Notes: generated by a model not told the origin, from the sequence alone. A DNA stretch of 64,000 nt from Margaritifera margaritifera (GCA_029931535.1 JAQPZY010001555.1:496001-560000); one strand, 5' to 3'; numbered from the stretch's first letter, positions 18,601 through 32,779 are shown. Program-made: numbers and translations.

Positions 18601-18745
18601 CATCTCTTAGAAAAGAAATACTATTCAATCATTCCCAATTTTTGTTTGTACGTTTGTGTTTGTCTTTAACAGCTAAAACATAAAACCCCGCTTACTCCTG
18701 TGTAATAGTGTGTTTGTGGGTATAGTGTATATATAAACACTTCTC
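18600..18745 (+). repeat. extra TIR-like segment after copy A
   Basis: AGAAAAGAAATACTATTCAATCATT, then TTTGTGTTTGTC, then TAGTGTGTTTGTGGGTATAGTG, follows the same order as the left TIR in reverse (4099 down to 3960). The stem-loop itself is gone. This shows the right end of the element was duplicated in tandem together with part of the TIR. Confidence 0.6.
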
Positions 18746-18859
18746 AACCTTTGTGTATTATACAGCTCTCAGTCTCAATGATCATAAGTTTGTGTGAAAA
18801 AATCAGGAGGATAGTTTATTATTTATCCGCGCGATTTCTGTTGACTTGTATTCTGCATT

Positions 18860-19462
18860 ACACCTACGGATGTTTTGCTTCACTCCGCGCTTGAAGCATA
18901 TAAAGCGATGCGTTCGCCAATCTTGCCATGCATCGCAGACTCGTTCACAAAGAAGAATGGTTAACAAGCACTGCAAAGTTGGTAACCTTCCCACAGCTAT
19001 GTCACTCTTGGAAAGAGTGCAACACTTTTTGGATTGCGTGGAAGAATTACCTCAGCCTCTGAAACTTGAAGAGGGAGAGGCTCTTCTTAAATTCGGCAAA
19101 GGGGCTCATAACGTAAGTGATCGACGAGGAAGTGGTGAAGATCTAGAGGGCGTGGGCGGAGGAGAAGAGGGCAAAGGAGCTAGAGAGAAGGGAGAGGGAA
19201 TTCTCATGCCTTAACCAAACTTAAATGAGGGTCCAAGAGAAAATGGGGCGGGGCGGTGAGGGAATGGTTACCGCAATCACCAACAGTAAGCCCCAAGAAA
19301 CACCAACATGAACAGCTAGAAGAGGAGGATTGGGAGATGAACGCCAATGAGCCTAATTTTAGGCTCAATCTCTCTATCCACAGATCCACTGAATACTTGA
19401 ATCAGATGTATCCTTGTTGCCGAGTCCGGCCCGGGAGGTGTAGTTGCCATGGATATAGATAA
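18860..19462 (+). pseudogene. right-end Polinton gene, tandem copy B
   Basis: The promoter-like GCATATAAAGCG is at about 18,897, matching copy A. Frames at 18,958-19,214 (M-V-N-K-H-C-K ... Gly/Glu-rich) and 19,256-19,462 (M-R-E-W-L-P ... E-P-N-F-R-L-N-L-S-I ... Y-P-C-C-R-V-R) cover the body, so at least one frame change is present. The short basic Cys-rich tail ends at 19,460-19,462, with an intact histone-like stem-loop 28 bases later in the right TIR. Function is unknown. Confidence 0.45.
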
Positions 19463-19486
19463 ACACACATGATCCAGGACAAAATC

Positions 19487-20275
19487 CAACGGCCCTTTTC
19501 AGGGCTACCCAAATTTCTTCGAAAAGTGAGATACTACTCAAAATCATTGCCACTCTATGTGTTTTAAATTTTAAGTTTGTGTATGTCTAGGTCTGTTCAC
19601 AACGAATTAAAAAAAAACTTCTACCCCTTCTTGTGTGTGATAGTGTGGTATATCTTTCATTCCACTTCTTTTACATCCTACCCCCTCTTGTGTGATAGTG
19701 TGTTTGTAAGTATAATGTGTGTAATCACTCCTACCATTTTCGTAGGTTATTAAGTGTAGGGGTGTTGGTCACTACACACGGCGTTTTGGATAGTAATCAA
19801 AAGTGAGTGATGGATACTAATCAAAAAGCGGGGTATTGGATAATAATCAAAACGTAGGGTATTGGATAGTAGATCACTAGGTGATAGATAGTACATCACT
19901 ATTTCAGATTACATTTTCCGTCTAAATATACAGCGTCATGTTAGGGCGGCAATTTTGTAAAACAAAATTCTGGGGACATATGAGAAATCTCATGCTAATT
20001 TTAACATTACAATTCTCGTATGACCACATAGTGTCCCGCAATGTAAACCTACGGCGTAATGTTAATTCCCGTATGACCCTATACATTTTTCAATTATTTA
20101 GGTCAACCGCTTCTAACAATGTAACCATGTAACCACATCTGAGGTCAACCACTTCTAACAATGTTACAATGCACCCTTGATGTTCAATTCCCGTATGACC
20201 CCAAAGTGTCCCTGAATGTAAACCTACGACGCAATGCTAATTCTCGTTAAACCCCCAGGTGTCCCATACGAACAC
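19487..20275 (-). repeat. right terminal inverted repeat of the Polinton
   Basis: This is the inverted match of 3440-4137. It extends about one further sub-repeat outward (a GGGACACC...GGGTTTAACGAGAATT block near 20,240-20,270) that the left arm lacks. A 6-bp target duplication could not be assigned. Confidence 0.88.
19491..19506 (+). terminator. intact histone-type mRNA 3' stem-loop in right TIR
   Basis: GGCCCT, loop TTTC, AGGGCT (six pairs, outer G-U), preceded by CCAAC and followed by ACCC. GAAAAGTGAGATAC begins 14 bases downstream, like a histone downstream element. Position relative to the stop (28 bases) and flanks match replication-dependent histone genes. The left TIR holds the mutated equivalent. 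Confidence 0.72.
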
Positions 20276-21537
20276 TAATTTACGTACACTATAATTCATT
20301 GAAAGGTTGTTGCTAAAAAGCGTTTCTAGTCTAACTAGTTCATTTCTTTGATATAAAGTGATTATAACTTGAATTCCTCAACACTGGGACTGAATCATAC
20401 ATTCCAGACGTGATGTACAGGTATAATATATACACTGAGTAATGTAGATACAAATTGTGTTGAAATTGGATATCTTTTGTAAATCATACAGGCTTGCAAT
20501 ATACAAATCTGAAATATATTAGGCACATGAATGTGTCATTTAGTATCTCTCTAATATGTGCACAGTAATTGCTACAAAGATTTTGAGATGTTTACCTTTC
20601 TTGGAAGTGATGTATGAACATAGAGGATATATCTCCGTTCTTCTGCCCAAACATTGAGACCGTATTAATATTTAATTAAATTGCTATTGAGTGCTATTGT
20701 GTGTTCAATTCCAAAAAATTATCTATTTTGTAGTTCCACTACATTTCTTTACAATTATGGCTGACCTATCAATACGTCGATATTCAGACGAATGAAGATT
20801 CTAAGCTTTAGAAAAGTATTCATTTTAATTAATAAAGCTTACCAGTTTGCATACATCTTTTGATTCGGTTCAGTCAGAAACTTTCTTTCGATAATGGAGT
20901 TGTTTGATTTGAAATTACATGTCCTGACTAAGTTATATGACCTATGTCGATACTTGTTTATCATTTTAAGTTACTTATACTGTTGGGTCACTAACATACA
21001 TTGTCTCTGCTGCAAAGTATGGATGATTGTATATTGATATAACTTTTGTACATGCTGTATATTAGCATAATTTATAACATATATTGAATAACAGCATTAA
21101 ATATGACAGGCGCATTGGCCAATTTTAGGTTTTAGTATTATAAAAAGTAATATATCGGTACCGTATTAGTATCATAGTGTTGATGTTTATTTTGCAAAGG
21201 CAATTCCCCAACCGCTGCTTGCCACCAGAGCAAATTGATGGGTACAGATAATTTATGTTGTTTCTATAACATCTTATCGTGCAATCCAAAGTTGGGTTCC
21301 AAAAGAGTGTCTAAATGCAAATTGCATATGCAATTTCTATCCTTGTAAGGCGTAACGCACGATGCAGTGTTTGTGATAAAGTTTATATCAAATTCGGATT
21401 GTAAGCTGAAATAGAACGTAATGGGATGGAAGGCGCTAGGAGTTGTCTGCTGGAGTGATAGGAGTTATGCAGCGGCAGTAGCTTGAAAATTATGAACCAC
21501 TTTTTTCTATATCTCGAAAACATGCTTCATCTTTCAG

Positions 21538-21876
21538 AAAGAATACGAGGAACAGAACAGAAACACTGACCCATTGCGAAGAGTTATACGTACATTGTTA
21601 CACACGGATGACATTTTACAGCGTAGTACTGAACACCTTAAAAACAGGTTGCTTGAAATTTTAAACCGAGGAGACAACAGTGACGTGTATGACCTGCTAC
21701 GGGAGTTAAAAGCTGTTGTAATGGATAATGATACGTCTAGAAAGCCAGAAATCAAAACCTTCATAGAGAGCAAACCTCTAAATGAATGCGTGCAATGTTT
21801 GAAACTACCTTGTATATTCTCAGTGAAAGACATGTGTTGTTGTCGTACAATCTCAGAGGAAGGAGAGGAAGTCTGA
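21538..21876 (+). CDS. mucolipin (TRPML)-like channel, last exon encoding cytosolic C-tail
   Basis: The acceptor CTTTCAG is at 21,531-21,537, and the phase-0 reading continues directly from the S6 exon. 112 residues precede a TGA at 21,874-21,876. A helical charged segment is followed by K-T-F-I-E-S, C-V-Q-C-L-K, and a C-C-C cluster (D-M-C-C-C-R) near the end. Mucolipin tails carry such a palmitoylated Cys triplet. D-V-Y-D-L-L (21,682-21,699) fits the acidic dileucine D-x-x-x-L-L signal for lysosomal sorting. The tail is longer than in vertebrate TRPMLs because of a helical insert after S6. The whole reads without stops, so the host gene appears intact despite the Polinton upstream. Confidence 0.75.
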   Translation, partial: KEYEEQNRNTDPLRRVIRTLLHTDDILQRSTEHLKNRLLEILNRGDNSDVYDLLRELKAVVMDNDTSRKPEIKTFIESKPLNECVQCLKLPCIFSVKDMCCCRTISEEGEEV

Positions 21877-22200
21877 GTGAAAAAAAACTGATGGATATTT
21901 GGATAAAGCAAGACCATTGTTCCACCATATTGTGTTGGATATGAACATTATTGAATGATTCCCACAAATTGAGCTATTCTGTTGTATGTTTCCAACTTTT
22001 TTTTCATTCATTGAAACATTACATTTTCAACAGATTTTATAAGTAATGATTGCTCAAGATTGTAAACCTTGCTTAAAACTTAAACTCATTTGTAAACTGT
22101 TACTTTAATTATTAGATATTTTAATAAATTTGTCATAGAGTGTGTATATATTTCTATTAACACTTTTTATATGTACAGCACAACAATAAAAGATCACAAA
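21877..22200 (+). other. 3' UTR of the mucolipin-like gene with poly(A) signals
   Basis: AATAAA occurs at 22,123-22,128 and 22,185-22,190, the likely cleavage signals, about 250-310 bases after the stop. The exact end cannot be placed. Confidence 0.5.
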
Positions 22201-22989
22201 TATTGCAAACTGTAAAATTTGTTTTTCTTGTACAAAATAATATATGAATATATTTTCTTGGCTTAAAACAGTGGAAATTAAGTTAGCAAATTTTGTTTCT
22301 GAAATCGACAAGAACTTTGTCAAAAAGTCGAGACACACTGTACAGTATTTGGTTTGAACGAGCACAATACAAAGTTACCACTAAAGGCAAGTAACATGGC
22401 ATATCTCTGCAGCTTACAAAGCTTCTGCACAGAATTGTGACGATATTGTGGTAACTGGTTCCGTACAGCAACTGCGGACCCTCTGGTCCTCTCGACTAGT
22501 AGACTACTCGTGTCCTGTCTTACTTATCTAAAGCACCTTTGTTACGTTCCTAAAGTATCAACGTTATTCTTCTTATTATATGTACTAGAACACCTCGATT
22601 TCGTTGTTAGCGCCTTATATGTGAATCAGCTAGAACGGGTTAATTTAGTAAGAGTAGTTTCCCGTTCGCAATCACGTGACGTTAACAAGCGCAACATCAG
22701 GCATATGGCAGTTTGGAGAGTAGATATTTGGTTGACATTCGACTCCCGAAATGTTCTTTACTGCATAATTTAAAAATGTCATACTCTTTAATTACGATTT
22801 ATTGTTCATATGTACATTTATTAGTAAATATAGCGGAAATTTCCAAAGTTTAGCATGATCGATCAAATGAATTCCGACATTTTCGACACCATTAGCAAAA
22901 ACGTTAACTTTCGAAACATAATACTAATATTCAATGCACCATACCGTCGTTAAACCTTATCGTTGCCATGAATAGATCTACCATCACAA
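22201..22989. other. intergenic, nothing recognised
   Basis: An 87-codon frame at 22,510-22,773 has no recognisable domain and no supporting context. Confidence 0.4.
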
Positions 22990-25900
22990 AACCCTTTAAG
23001 TCGAGAAATTATCTCCTGTACTTAAGCTATTTTCTCCTCATCTGTTCATCAGGTTCAGAATTAAGTCAATGACTCAGAATCATCAAATTCCACTGTGGGA
23101 TTTGCCAAAAACGTTGTTACTTAGATCGGAGAGAAATCTGTTGCAATAAATGTGACACATGGCTCCATGGTCGCTGCATGAATATGAAGGATGAAGTAGG
23201 TATTCAATACACAAGTCTTAACATTACCTTCACTTGTTGTAACTGTGGCCTACCAAACAGTTCCACTAGCCTTTTTTAGACACTGCTAGCAGACTCAGTT
23301 GAAAATATCACACACATTCAAGGCTTGAATACTAGTGTAAAATCAGTGGATATGAATAATTTATCAAAATTAAGTGGTAGTAGTAGTCCAAACTGCACAT
23401 CTCAGACATATCGAGTATTTCGAACGTCACTGATACCCGTTATGCCTCACCTCATGAAAACCATCCACCCACTCCTGTATGTTATAGTCCCATGAAGAAA
23501 AGCCAGACACAGCTACGGACAAATAACATCAGAGTGTCGTTCCTAAATATCAAGATTGTTATTATTGTAAGAAAAGAAAAAAAATTAATTTCTGTAACGT
23601 TTTGGATAATGTCAGAGCCTACATTGTCTATGGTTGTGAAACCTGGCTTAACGACTTTATCGGAGATAGTGAAGTTCTCCCTGCGAAAAGTGAATATAAC
23701 GCCTATCAAAAAGATAGAACTGATGGGTACAGCGGCGCATAACTTCTGATAAAACTAGTATCACAAAGAATCCTGTTGACATTGACACAGATTACGATAT
23801 TTTCTTAAGAAAAATCAACTGCACGAACTCTGAAACCCTAACGGTTGGTTCATTGTATCGTCCTACTTCTAATAAAACTGAATACACTTTGGACTTGATC
23901 AGCACTATCAGATAAGTAGGCCTCATGTTAAAGGACGCTGTCACCTGGACTTTAATCTCTCGGATATAAATTGGTCGAGCAACATCATCAGCAGTCATCA
24001 GTATAGAAAGCCTATCAGCAAACTCTTCCTCCATCTAGAAAGCAAGGTAGGCTTCAACCAAATCGTAGATATCCTAACCAGAGAAGACAATACCCTGGAC
24101 CTTTTCTTCACCGATAGGACATCGTTGGTGAACATATACTATGCTATTCCTGGCATTAGTGACCACGGCGCTATCGTCGTTGATTCTAATGTTTGCGCAC
24201 TAAATAGGAAAGCTCAGTATGTGGACTGAAGTCAACATATCACACATTATATACCAGTGCACCCATCTCTATCAGTCCATTTTCGACACATTTACATTAG
24301 CCATCAAAGTCAACAAAGCCTGGACATTCTTCAGAGACGCGTGTCATCTTATGTTTGAAGAAAACGTTCCCTATCTGATGAGCTCCCAAGTCTATGACCA
24401 CCCATGGATAAACAGATGTATGAGTAGAATTACCCGATTGAAACATTGATGGTTCAGACGTGTCAAGTCTTCCAACTCAGTTGATCAGTTGATATGTGCC
24501 TAAAGTATAAGGCAATTAAAAGACAAACATAAACAATGTGGCATAAGGCCCATAACACCTATGTCAATGATATGCTGAGCAGTGTTAAATCAAATCCATA
24601 ATAGTTTTGGAATTTCATCAAGAAGAGAAAGAAAGACTACACAGGTGTTGCTCTCTTGAAAAAGATGGTCTCGCTTTTTTATGACAGCATCAACCATGCA
24701 GACATCTTTATTCAGCAATTTCTCACAGAGTTCATCTATGAAGGTATATTACATCTACCAGACCCTGGAACTAGTTATATATCCTCCACGTCTCCTATTG
24801 TTGTCACTTAACAAGCAGTCATGATGCTACTTTTTTTGCATCAAAACACAGAAAGCAACTGATCCAGACCAAATTGCTGGTAGATTATTGAAAGAAGCTG
24901 CCACAGAATTATCACATGGCCTTACGAGACTCGTCCAAATCTTCCTAGATCCCTGACGACTGGAAAATCCCCTAGTTACGCCAATTTTCATAGAGGAAAA
25001 CCGTTCTACACCAGCAAAATATTGACCGATATCCTTGACTGCCATTATATGTGAGGCACTGGTACGCATCATACAGAGTTCTATCATGTTACACTTTGAA
25101 AGTTGCAACATATTTGTGACTGCCAGGATGGATATCGAAAAAGAAGGTCTTCTGATAGAAAACTTATCATATCCATACAGGAGGTAGCAAAATGTTTAGA
25201 TAAACACAAGTAAATCAATGCCGTGCTATTGGATTTTTCCGAAGTCATTGACAGGGTAGCCCATCAACGCCTCGTGAAGAAGCTTCATAACTTTGGTTTA
25301 ACAACACACTTATTTGGATTGAGGTCTTTCTCTCCAACTGTACGCAAGAAGTTGTTCTAGACAGTGTCAAGTCCACCTCTACAGGTGCAGTTTTTGGTCT
25401 CCTCCTATTCCTGGTATATATCAATGACCTGCCTAACTATACATCATCTACAACCAGACTCTTTAAGGACGATTACCTTTTGTACAGGATCATCTGCTTC
25501 GTCGAGGATTGTACTTCCGTTCAAAATTACCTAGATAATATCGTGAAGTGGAAGTCCAAGTGGCAGTTGGCTTTCAATCCATACAAGGATCACCAAGATG
25601 TAACGCCCAGTTGTTTTAAACTGCTTCGTCTCTAGTGACCTGTTATGGAGTGAGCATGTTGACAACATCACCAAAATGTCCAAAATCACCATGGCTTTCT
25701 TAAAGTATAACCTAAGATCCATCTTTCCACAGGCGAGAAAACTAGCCAACAAATCATCGTTAGACCCATACTTAAATATGCCTCTACTACTTGGGTCCCA
25801 CATGCAGAATGTGACAGCAACAACATCGAAGCAATTCCGAGACAAGCAGCCAGATTTGTTAAACATAACTATCAGCGGACCAGCAGTGTAACATGAATGA

Positions 25901-26302
25901 TCAAAGACCTGGGACCATGCTATACCGGATTAACATCCACCTAGCTGATATATCATCACAGTCATACTATACAGGACTAGAGTGCGCAGTGTGAATTACC
26001 GGCAGTTACAAACAACCCTCTCTGTCTACAGGGACAGCTTCTTTCTCCACTTTGTCTTCATGTGGAGCAGCCTCCCAGAGAACCTGATCAGCCAGCCCAC
26101 ATTGAAATCCTTCAAACTGGTTCTAGCTACAATCAGTCTTTTATACCAGAAACCCAGTTTTTCATGTTCTTCGTAACCTGTATGAAGTGCTATTTTAGTC
26201 TCAAAAATGTTCACTCTCAATTGCGATTGTACTGAGGGACGCAGTTAAGAAAGATGATGATGATGATGACGATGATGATGATGATGATGTTGATGATGAT
26301 AC
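22990..26302 (+). mobile_element. decayed Jockey/CR1-type LINE with PHD-like finger and GAT tail
   Basis: At about 23,093-23,190 a C-G-I-C ... C-N-K-C-D-T-W-L-H-G-R-C finger appears, as at the start of CR1/Jockey-like ORFs in molluscs. Endonuclease remnants follow: S-L-Y-R-P near 23,850, D-F/D-I-N-W near 23,950 and a G-I-S-D-H-G-A-I-V-V block near 24,150. The reverse transcriptase is seen as A-T-D-P-D-Q-I-A-G-R-L-L-K-E (24,846-24,900) and I-S-L-T-A-I-I-C-E. A Y-A-x-V-W-like C-terminal part and a terminal S-L-P/F-K-type domain near 26,070-26,130 follow. All domains are broken by many stops. It ends in a (GATGAT)n run at 26,252-26,302, typical of this superfamily's 3' ends. Confidence 0.75.
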
Positions 26303-27939
<1,637 letters not shown>

Positions 27940-28921
27940 AGAGTAAAAGGAAAAAAAGCAAAGAAATTAGGCATGTCAAGTAATGTATATTTTAAAGAGA
28001 ACATAACAGAATGTAATGTACTTGCTAATTTAGTCACGAAATACCCCAGTGATCCATACTCTGCAGGAAAGTTGTAGAAATGAAGAAGAAAAAAAAACAG
28101 AATAGGAAATTGTCTGAGAAGAAAGACAATGCAAAAAAGAGGAACTTCTACGAAAAACTAGAATCTTTACAATAATAATGCCATATAAACATTCTGGAAA
28201 CATATAAATGGACTGGTTTTGAATGATGACTTAAAAAAAAGAACTCCTAAAAAAGAACTTCCTGGAGATGTAATATAAAACTTACACAAACACTTCAAAG
28301 TTTGTATCTAAGGTTGACAACTCCTAATCCACAAGCCTACTTGATGGACTTGACATCGACAAAACTCGACACAATGTGTACCTATCCTGGATAAGACTAT
28401 TAACAAAGACAAAAAATCAAAACAGCGATTAGATCACTTAAAAGGAACAAAGCTTGCTCACTAGATAAGGTAAAAAGTGAGATGCCAAAATTTGGAAAGA
28501 AGTCCTTATAGACTCAATTGCAAAATTATTTAATATTGTTCTACAAATCGGAAAGTTCCTAGAGACATGGATTATTGGAAATGTCGTTCCATTACACAAG
28601 AAAAGACCAAAATGGGACCCAATGAATTATAGAAGATTAACGATCAATAACTGTTTAGGAAATTTTTTATCAGCATACTCAATAATGGACCAGTTCAATG
28701 CTTGGAAGATACTAACATTATACAGGACAATCAAGCAGGGTTTATACCAAGAAGAAGGACTTTAGATAGCCTTTTCATAGTTCAAACAATTAACAGTAAA
28801 TATCGACCAGTCCTAAAGGAAACAAATATATTTCTGGCGTTTTATTCAGTATGGTGAGTGGGTTTACTACTAATATTCCTACAACGAGGAATTGGATGAA
28901 GAGTTTCCAATCTTTTAGAAG

Positions 28922-29007
<86 letters not shown>

Positions 29008-30300
29008 AATGAACTGTTTTTAAAAAAAGGTTTTTCAGAGCCATACTTAACTAACCAAGGTATCGAACAAGGAGAAAGTCTTAGTGAAACACTTTATAAC
29101 ATTTCTATTAATGACCTAGAGTTCACAGAAGTTAATAGTGACCCTATACTAATTGAAAATATAACATTAACACACCTATTATGGGCTGATGGTCTACTTC
29201 TGGTATCAAGATCTAAACAAGGCATGCAACATATGTTAAATCAACTTAATGCCTTGTTGATACACTTATAAAGCCTTGAGATAAAAAGCAAAGAGATACC
29301 ATACAGATAAATATTTTGAACTAAATGAATCAAAACTCTTTGAAAAATTGCACACAGCCTTCATGTAAATAAGATTAATACCAACACTGCTTGCAAAAGT
29401 AAGATGAGAAGATACTCTCTAATTAACAACATCAGTATACAAGAACTTAAGTTCTTGTAAAACTTGCAATGTAATTTTCAGGTAAGAAAATACTGGCAAG
29501 TGCAAGAAAATGTAGAGTCACTATGGATTATAATGACAGGGACTCGTAGCATCCTTACCTAAATCAAATAATATACAAATTTCAAATAGATCTATTATCT
29601 TATCTAAGATAAGCAGCTATCGAATCATAAATTTAATATAATCAAAGCAATCCTGGAAACAAGGTATGAGCAATATTACACAAATACACGACATTGTAAT
29701 GAAAAACTTGAATTTTACAAGGAGATTCAAAGACTATAATCTAGATCACCTTACAAAAGGGTTATAAAGAATTCAAACTTTAGAGGAGCACTAAAGCAAG
29801 TAAGAATAAGTGCACACAGGATAAACATTTAAACGAACATACAACAACAACAACAAAAAACCGGAACAAGTCAGAGAATCTGTAAATTTTGCTAATTAGA
29901 AATTGAGGCGAAGTTCACTTTCTTACGTCATGTGCTTAATATGAGTAAACAACGATAATTAATGTACAACAAAATAACAAACATTCAAAAAAGAATTTCC
30001 AAACTTAAATTAACACGATATGTTCTACTTGTATAATTCATTGCCCAGAATATATGTCTCCCTTTGAATGAGAGTTTATATACGAGATGTTTAAACGAAG
30101 AGGAAAACAAAATTCAATGTACAAAAAAGAAAAATAACAGCAATCCTTACACATTTCTACTAACGTTAACACTAATACTGATAATGACTAACAATACACA
30201 TTGTTACATGGATTTTAATAATAACTCTGATAAAAGGATAAAGAGTGGGCTAAAAACCACCCTGGATAAAGTCTTTACAGATTAAACTTTACACAATTAA
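27940..30300 (+). mobile_element. decayed LINE reverse transcriptase, second family, split by a TA microsatellite
   Basis: Recognisable RT blocks, each with stops: A-I-R-S-L-K-R-N-K-A-C-S-L-D-K near 28,418-28,470, N-Y-R-R-L-T-I-N-N-C-L-G-N near 28,624-28,665, and I-K-Q-G near 28,730. A Y-G-L/A-D-G-L-L-L-V-S-R-S-K-Q-G-M-Q block (YxDD region, with second Asp replaced by Gly) lies near 29,180-29,230. A zinc-like C-K-F-C ... H ... tail follows near 29,886-29,940. (TA)n at 28,923-29,004 lies between RT blocks. The last open frame is 30,064-30,285. The clade is not fixed by eye. Confidence 0.65.
28923..29004. repeat. (TA)n microsatellite inside LINE remnant
   Basis: About 80 bases of uninterrupted TA, expanded after the LINE had inserted. 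Confidence 0.95.
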
Positions 30301-32779
30301 TACTCTTCTAGTTATACACACCCCAATTAATAAAGTATCCCCACCTGGGGCGCTCACCAGACAGCAGACACCTGCCAACATCCATGTAAGTCTAATAAAT
30401 GTGTGTTTTATGGAAGAATGGAAGACAAGTCAGGTGTGACCATTTTGTAAGAAAGCTTTTATAAGTTGGAAAAGTATGTCAGTTTATTTTTCTGTATTAT
30501 TAAAACACATCTACTTGTAACCATCGGGACCACTTCTCTTACTATTGCATAAAAATATACAACACTGAAACGCTTATCTTCTGCATTCAAATACCGCGAG
30601 ATTACTTCTCAAGTACGGCATAATACAAAACAAACAAAAATAAACACAAGACCATTTGCATTATTGGGGCAGAAACACAACGCTCCTATGTATATGTGCT
30701 ACTGATAAGGTAAATGCTACAATTGCTGTACTGCAAAATCAAAAACTGGTCAATGGAGATAAATCTTATTGTATTAGTTATGCTTGCACGCTAGATTTTC
30801 TTTTTTACAAAGTTTTTAAAATACAAAACAAACCAATGAAAAAAAAATGAAAAGTAAATTTAATAAAACAAAGCATTTAATTGACGCTACTTTGTTTAAA
30901 AAATTCTCAGAAACGACTGGCAGGCTTAACATTTTCTGTAGCAAGAACCTATGTATGTAAATATGAAAACACCATTTTGTAAATAACCATGATAAGACCA
31001 GAATTAAAGACAATTTGAATACTCAAATATTCGAGCCCACGTGCATTCTCTAGTCAATTCATTAGTTTAAAGTATGACAGTGAATTGGGTTTTTTGGTCA
31101 TGTGTCGATTGGTTATATGAAACCCACGGCAATCAGCACTCCCAATTAATTGTAAGGAAGGACCATTAATCCTATTCCTATTATATTCCCCGCCCCGAAA
31201 CACAATGATGCGGTTAGGGATTAACAGACTAGCGAATGCAGGTGGGCGTTTCCCAAAAGAATTATGGCAAATTTTTTCTCGCAGAAATGTAGTATGCCAA
31301 AATTGTACCGTGGCGCCAAACCACTACTGATTAGAGTGTTTTGGTTACTTCTGCTAACCCCACAGGTATAATTAGTTGCATCAGCTTTTCAAAAGTTAGT
31401 TTGTATGGTGGTCCAATCTTGAATTCAAATATTTCTTTAGCAGCATATGGTATGACAAAAAAAGCTATATAATGCGAAACGTGATGAACATCATTAATGA
31501 CTCCATATTTTGGGACATGATTTGCATGCATTTTATATATTGTAGCATCCATCCACACTATGGAATGACTTTACCGGATAGGCTTCACAAATCAGTGTGT
31601 ATCATCAACACCAATTTGGAAAAAACTGCAATTGTTTCAGCAGGTATCCGAACAACACCCTAAGCAAATCAAGACTATTAAAGAACTAAATAAATTCATA
31701 CATCGGTAGAATGCAACATGAGTTACAGTACATTATATACTTTTTGCAAGACATCAATAGATGTGAAAATTGCAATAAAGGCTACATAAACAAAAGGGCA
31801 TTGATAAACCACGAGGCTATCTGTGCCTGTACAAACCACGATTGCAAAATTTGCAACAAATATGGAATGTAATTGCTTTGACTAGGTTTCACAGTAGGTT
31901 TGATTTGTAATGTGTATGGCGTTTTAATTTCATATTTTTTGTACTCACAGTGTTTTGTAACAATTTATAGATAATATATGAAGTACCAATCAGCATTAAC
32001 AAGTTTGATAGAGACAAAATAATTCTTTTCCCTCTGTTTCATCTGCTGTTAATTTATTTAATGTCATCATCCATTTGTTTGACATCATCATCAGTTTGTT
32101 CGAGGTCTTTCTGCTGCATTCGTTGCAAAATGCAAAGTCTGTTCTAACTTGATTTTATGTCATGTAGATTTTTAAAAGGAAGTAACCAATTTTTACATTT
32201 TTAATGTTACATTTATTTGAAGGCAAATCGTATGTTTCCTCTGTTGTATTTTTTTACATTTTTAATGTTAAATTCATTTGAAGGCAAATAGTATGTTCCA
32301 CTGTTGTAATGTTTCTTTCCCAATGTGTCAGACTTTCATCTACAACGTTTTTCTTTTTTTTTTCAAGTGGTGACTGCACTTTATCTAGGTCATGTTGTTT
32401 TCTTAGTATGTAAAATTGACAAGATGTTTGCAGTTTTAAATGTGTTGATTTCAGCTAATTCATGAGAATGATTATTTTCACAAGACTAGTTATATTTACA
32501 ATTGCCATGAAGTGTGAGGGCAATAAGGACTTTGCTAAGGTATATTGACTTAGGCAGCAAAAAAGTAAGTTCCGAAAGCTACTAACAGGAACTTACTAAT
32601 TCTCTCTGAATGCGAACCGTTTTAAGCATAATTAGGCCCAAGTGTGTGTTATATCAGTGACTATTTGCAAACGCCTAAATACACAGATGAGCAATAAGTA
32701 AAATGAAACATATTAAATAAAAATGGTCGCATACAATTTATCCCGTTTCGTCGGGCTTTGATTGTTTTGCTCCGTCCTT
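30301..32779. other. intergenic, no supported gene
   Basis: Frames at 31,331-31,558 (-) and 31,472-31,663 (+) overlap on opposite strands with no recognised domain. A direct duplication of about 70 bases (ACATTTTTAATGTTA...GAAGGCAAAT) occurs at 32,195-32,310. Confidence 0.4.

Larger units (their letters stand above)
3440..20275 (+). mobile_element. decayed Polinton/Maverick DNA element, about 16.8 kb
   Basis: Long terminal inverted repeats (about 0.7-0.8 kb) flank a gene set typical of Polintons: family-B DNA polymerase, FtsK/HerA-type packaging ATPase, jelly-roll capsid protein, adenain-like protease and small basic proteins. Polintons are self-synthesising virus-like elements normally bounded by 6-bp target duplications. 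I could not identify the duplication because the outer ends are eroded. No retroviral-type integrase was found in either strand. Nearly every gene has stops or frameshifts, so this is a fossil copy. The main coding strand (+) is the same as that of the host channel gene. Confidence 0.9.

Noticed and set aside
31331..31663. Possible transposase fragment on either strand
   Set aside because: No catalytic motif or terminal repeats could be found, and the two strands compete equally.
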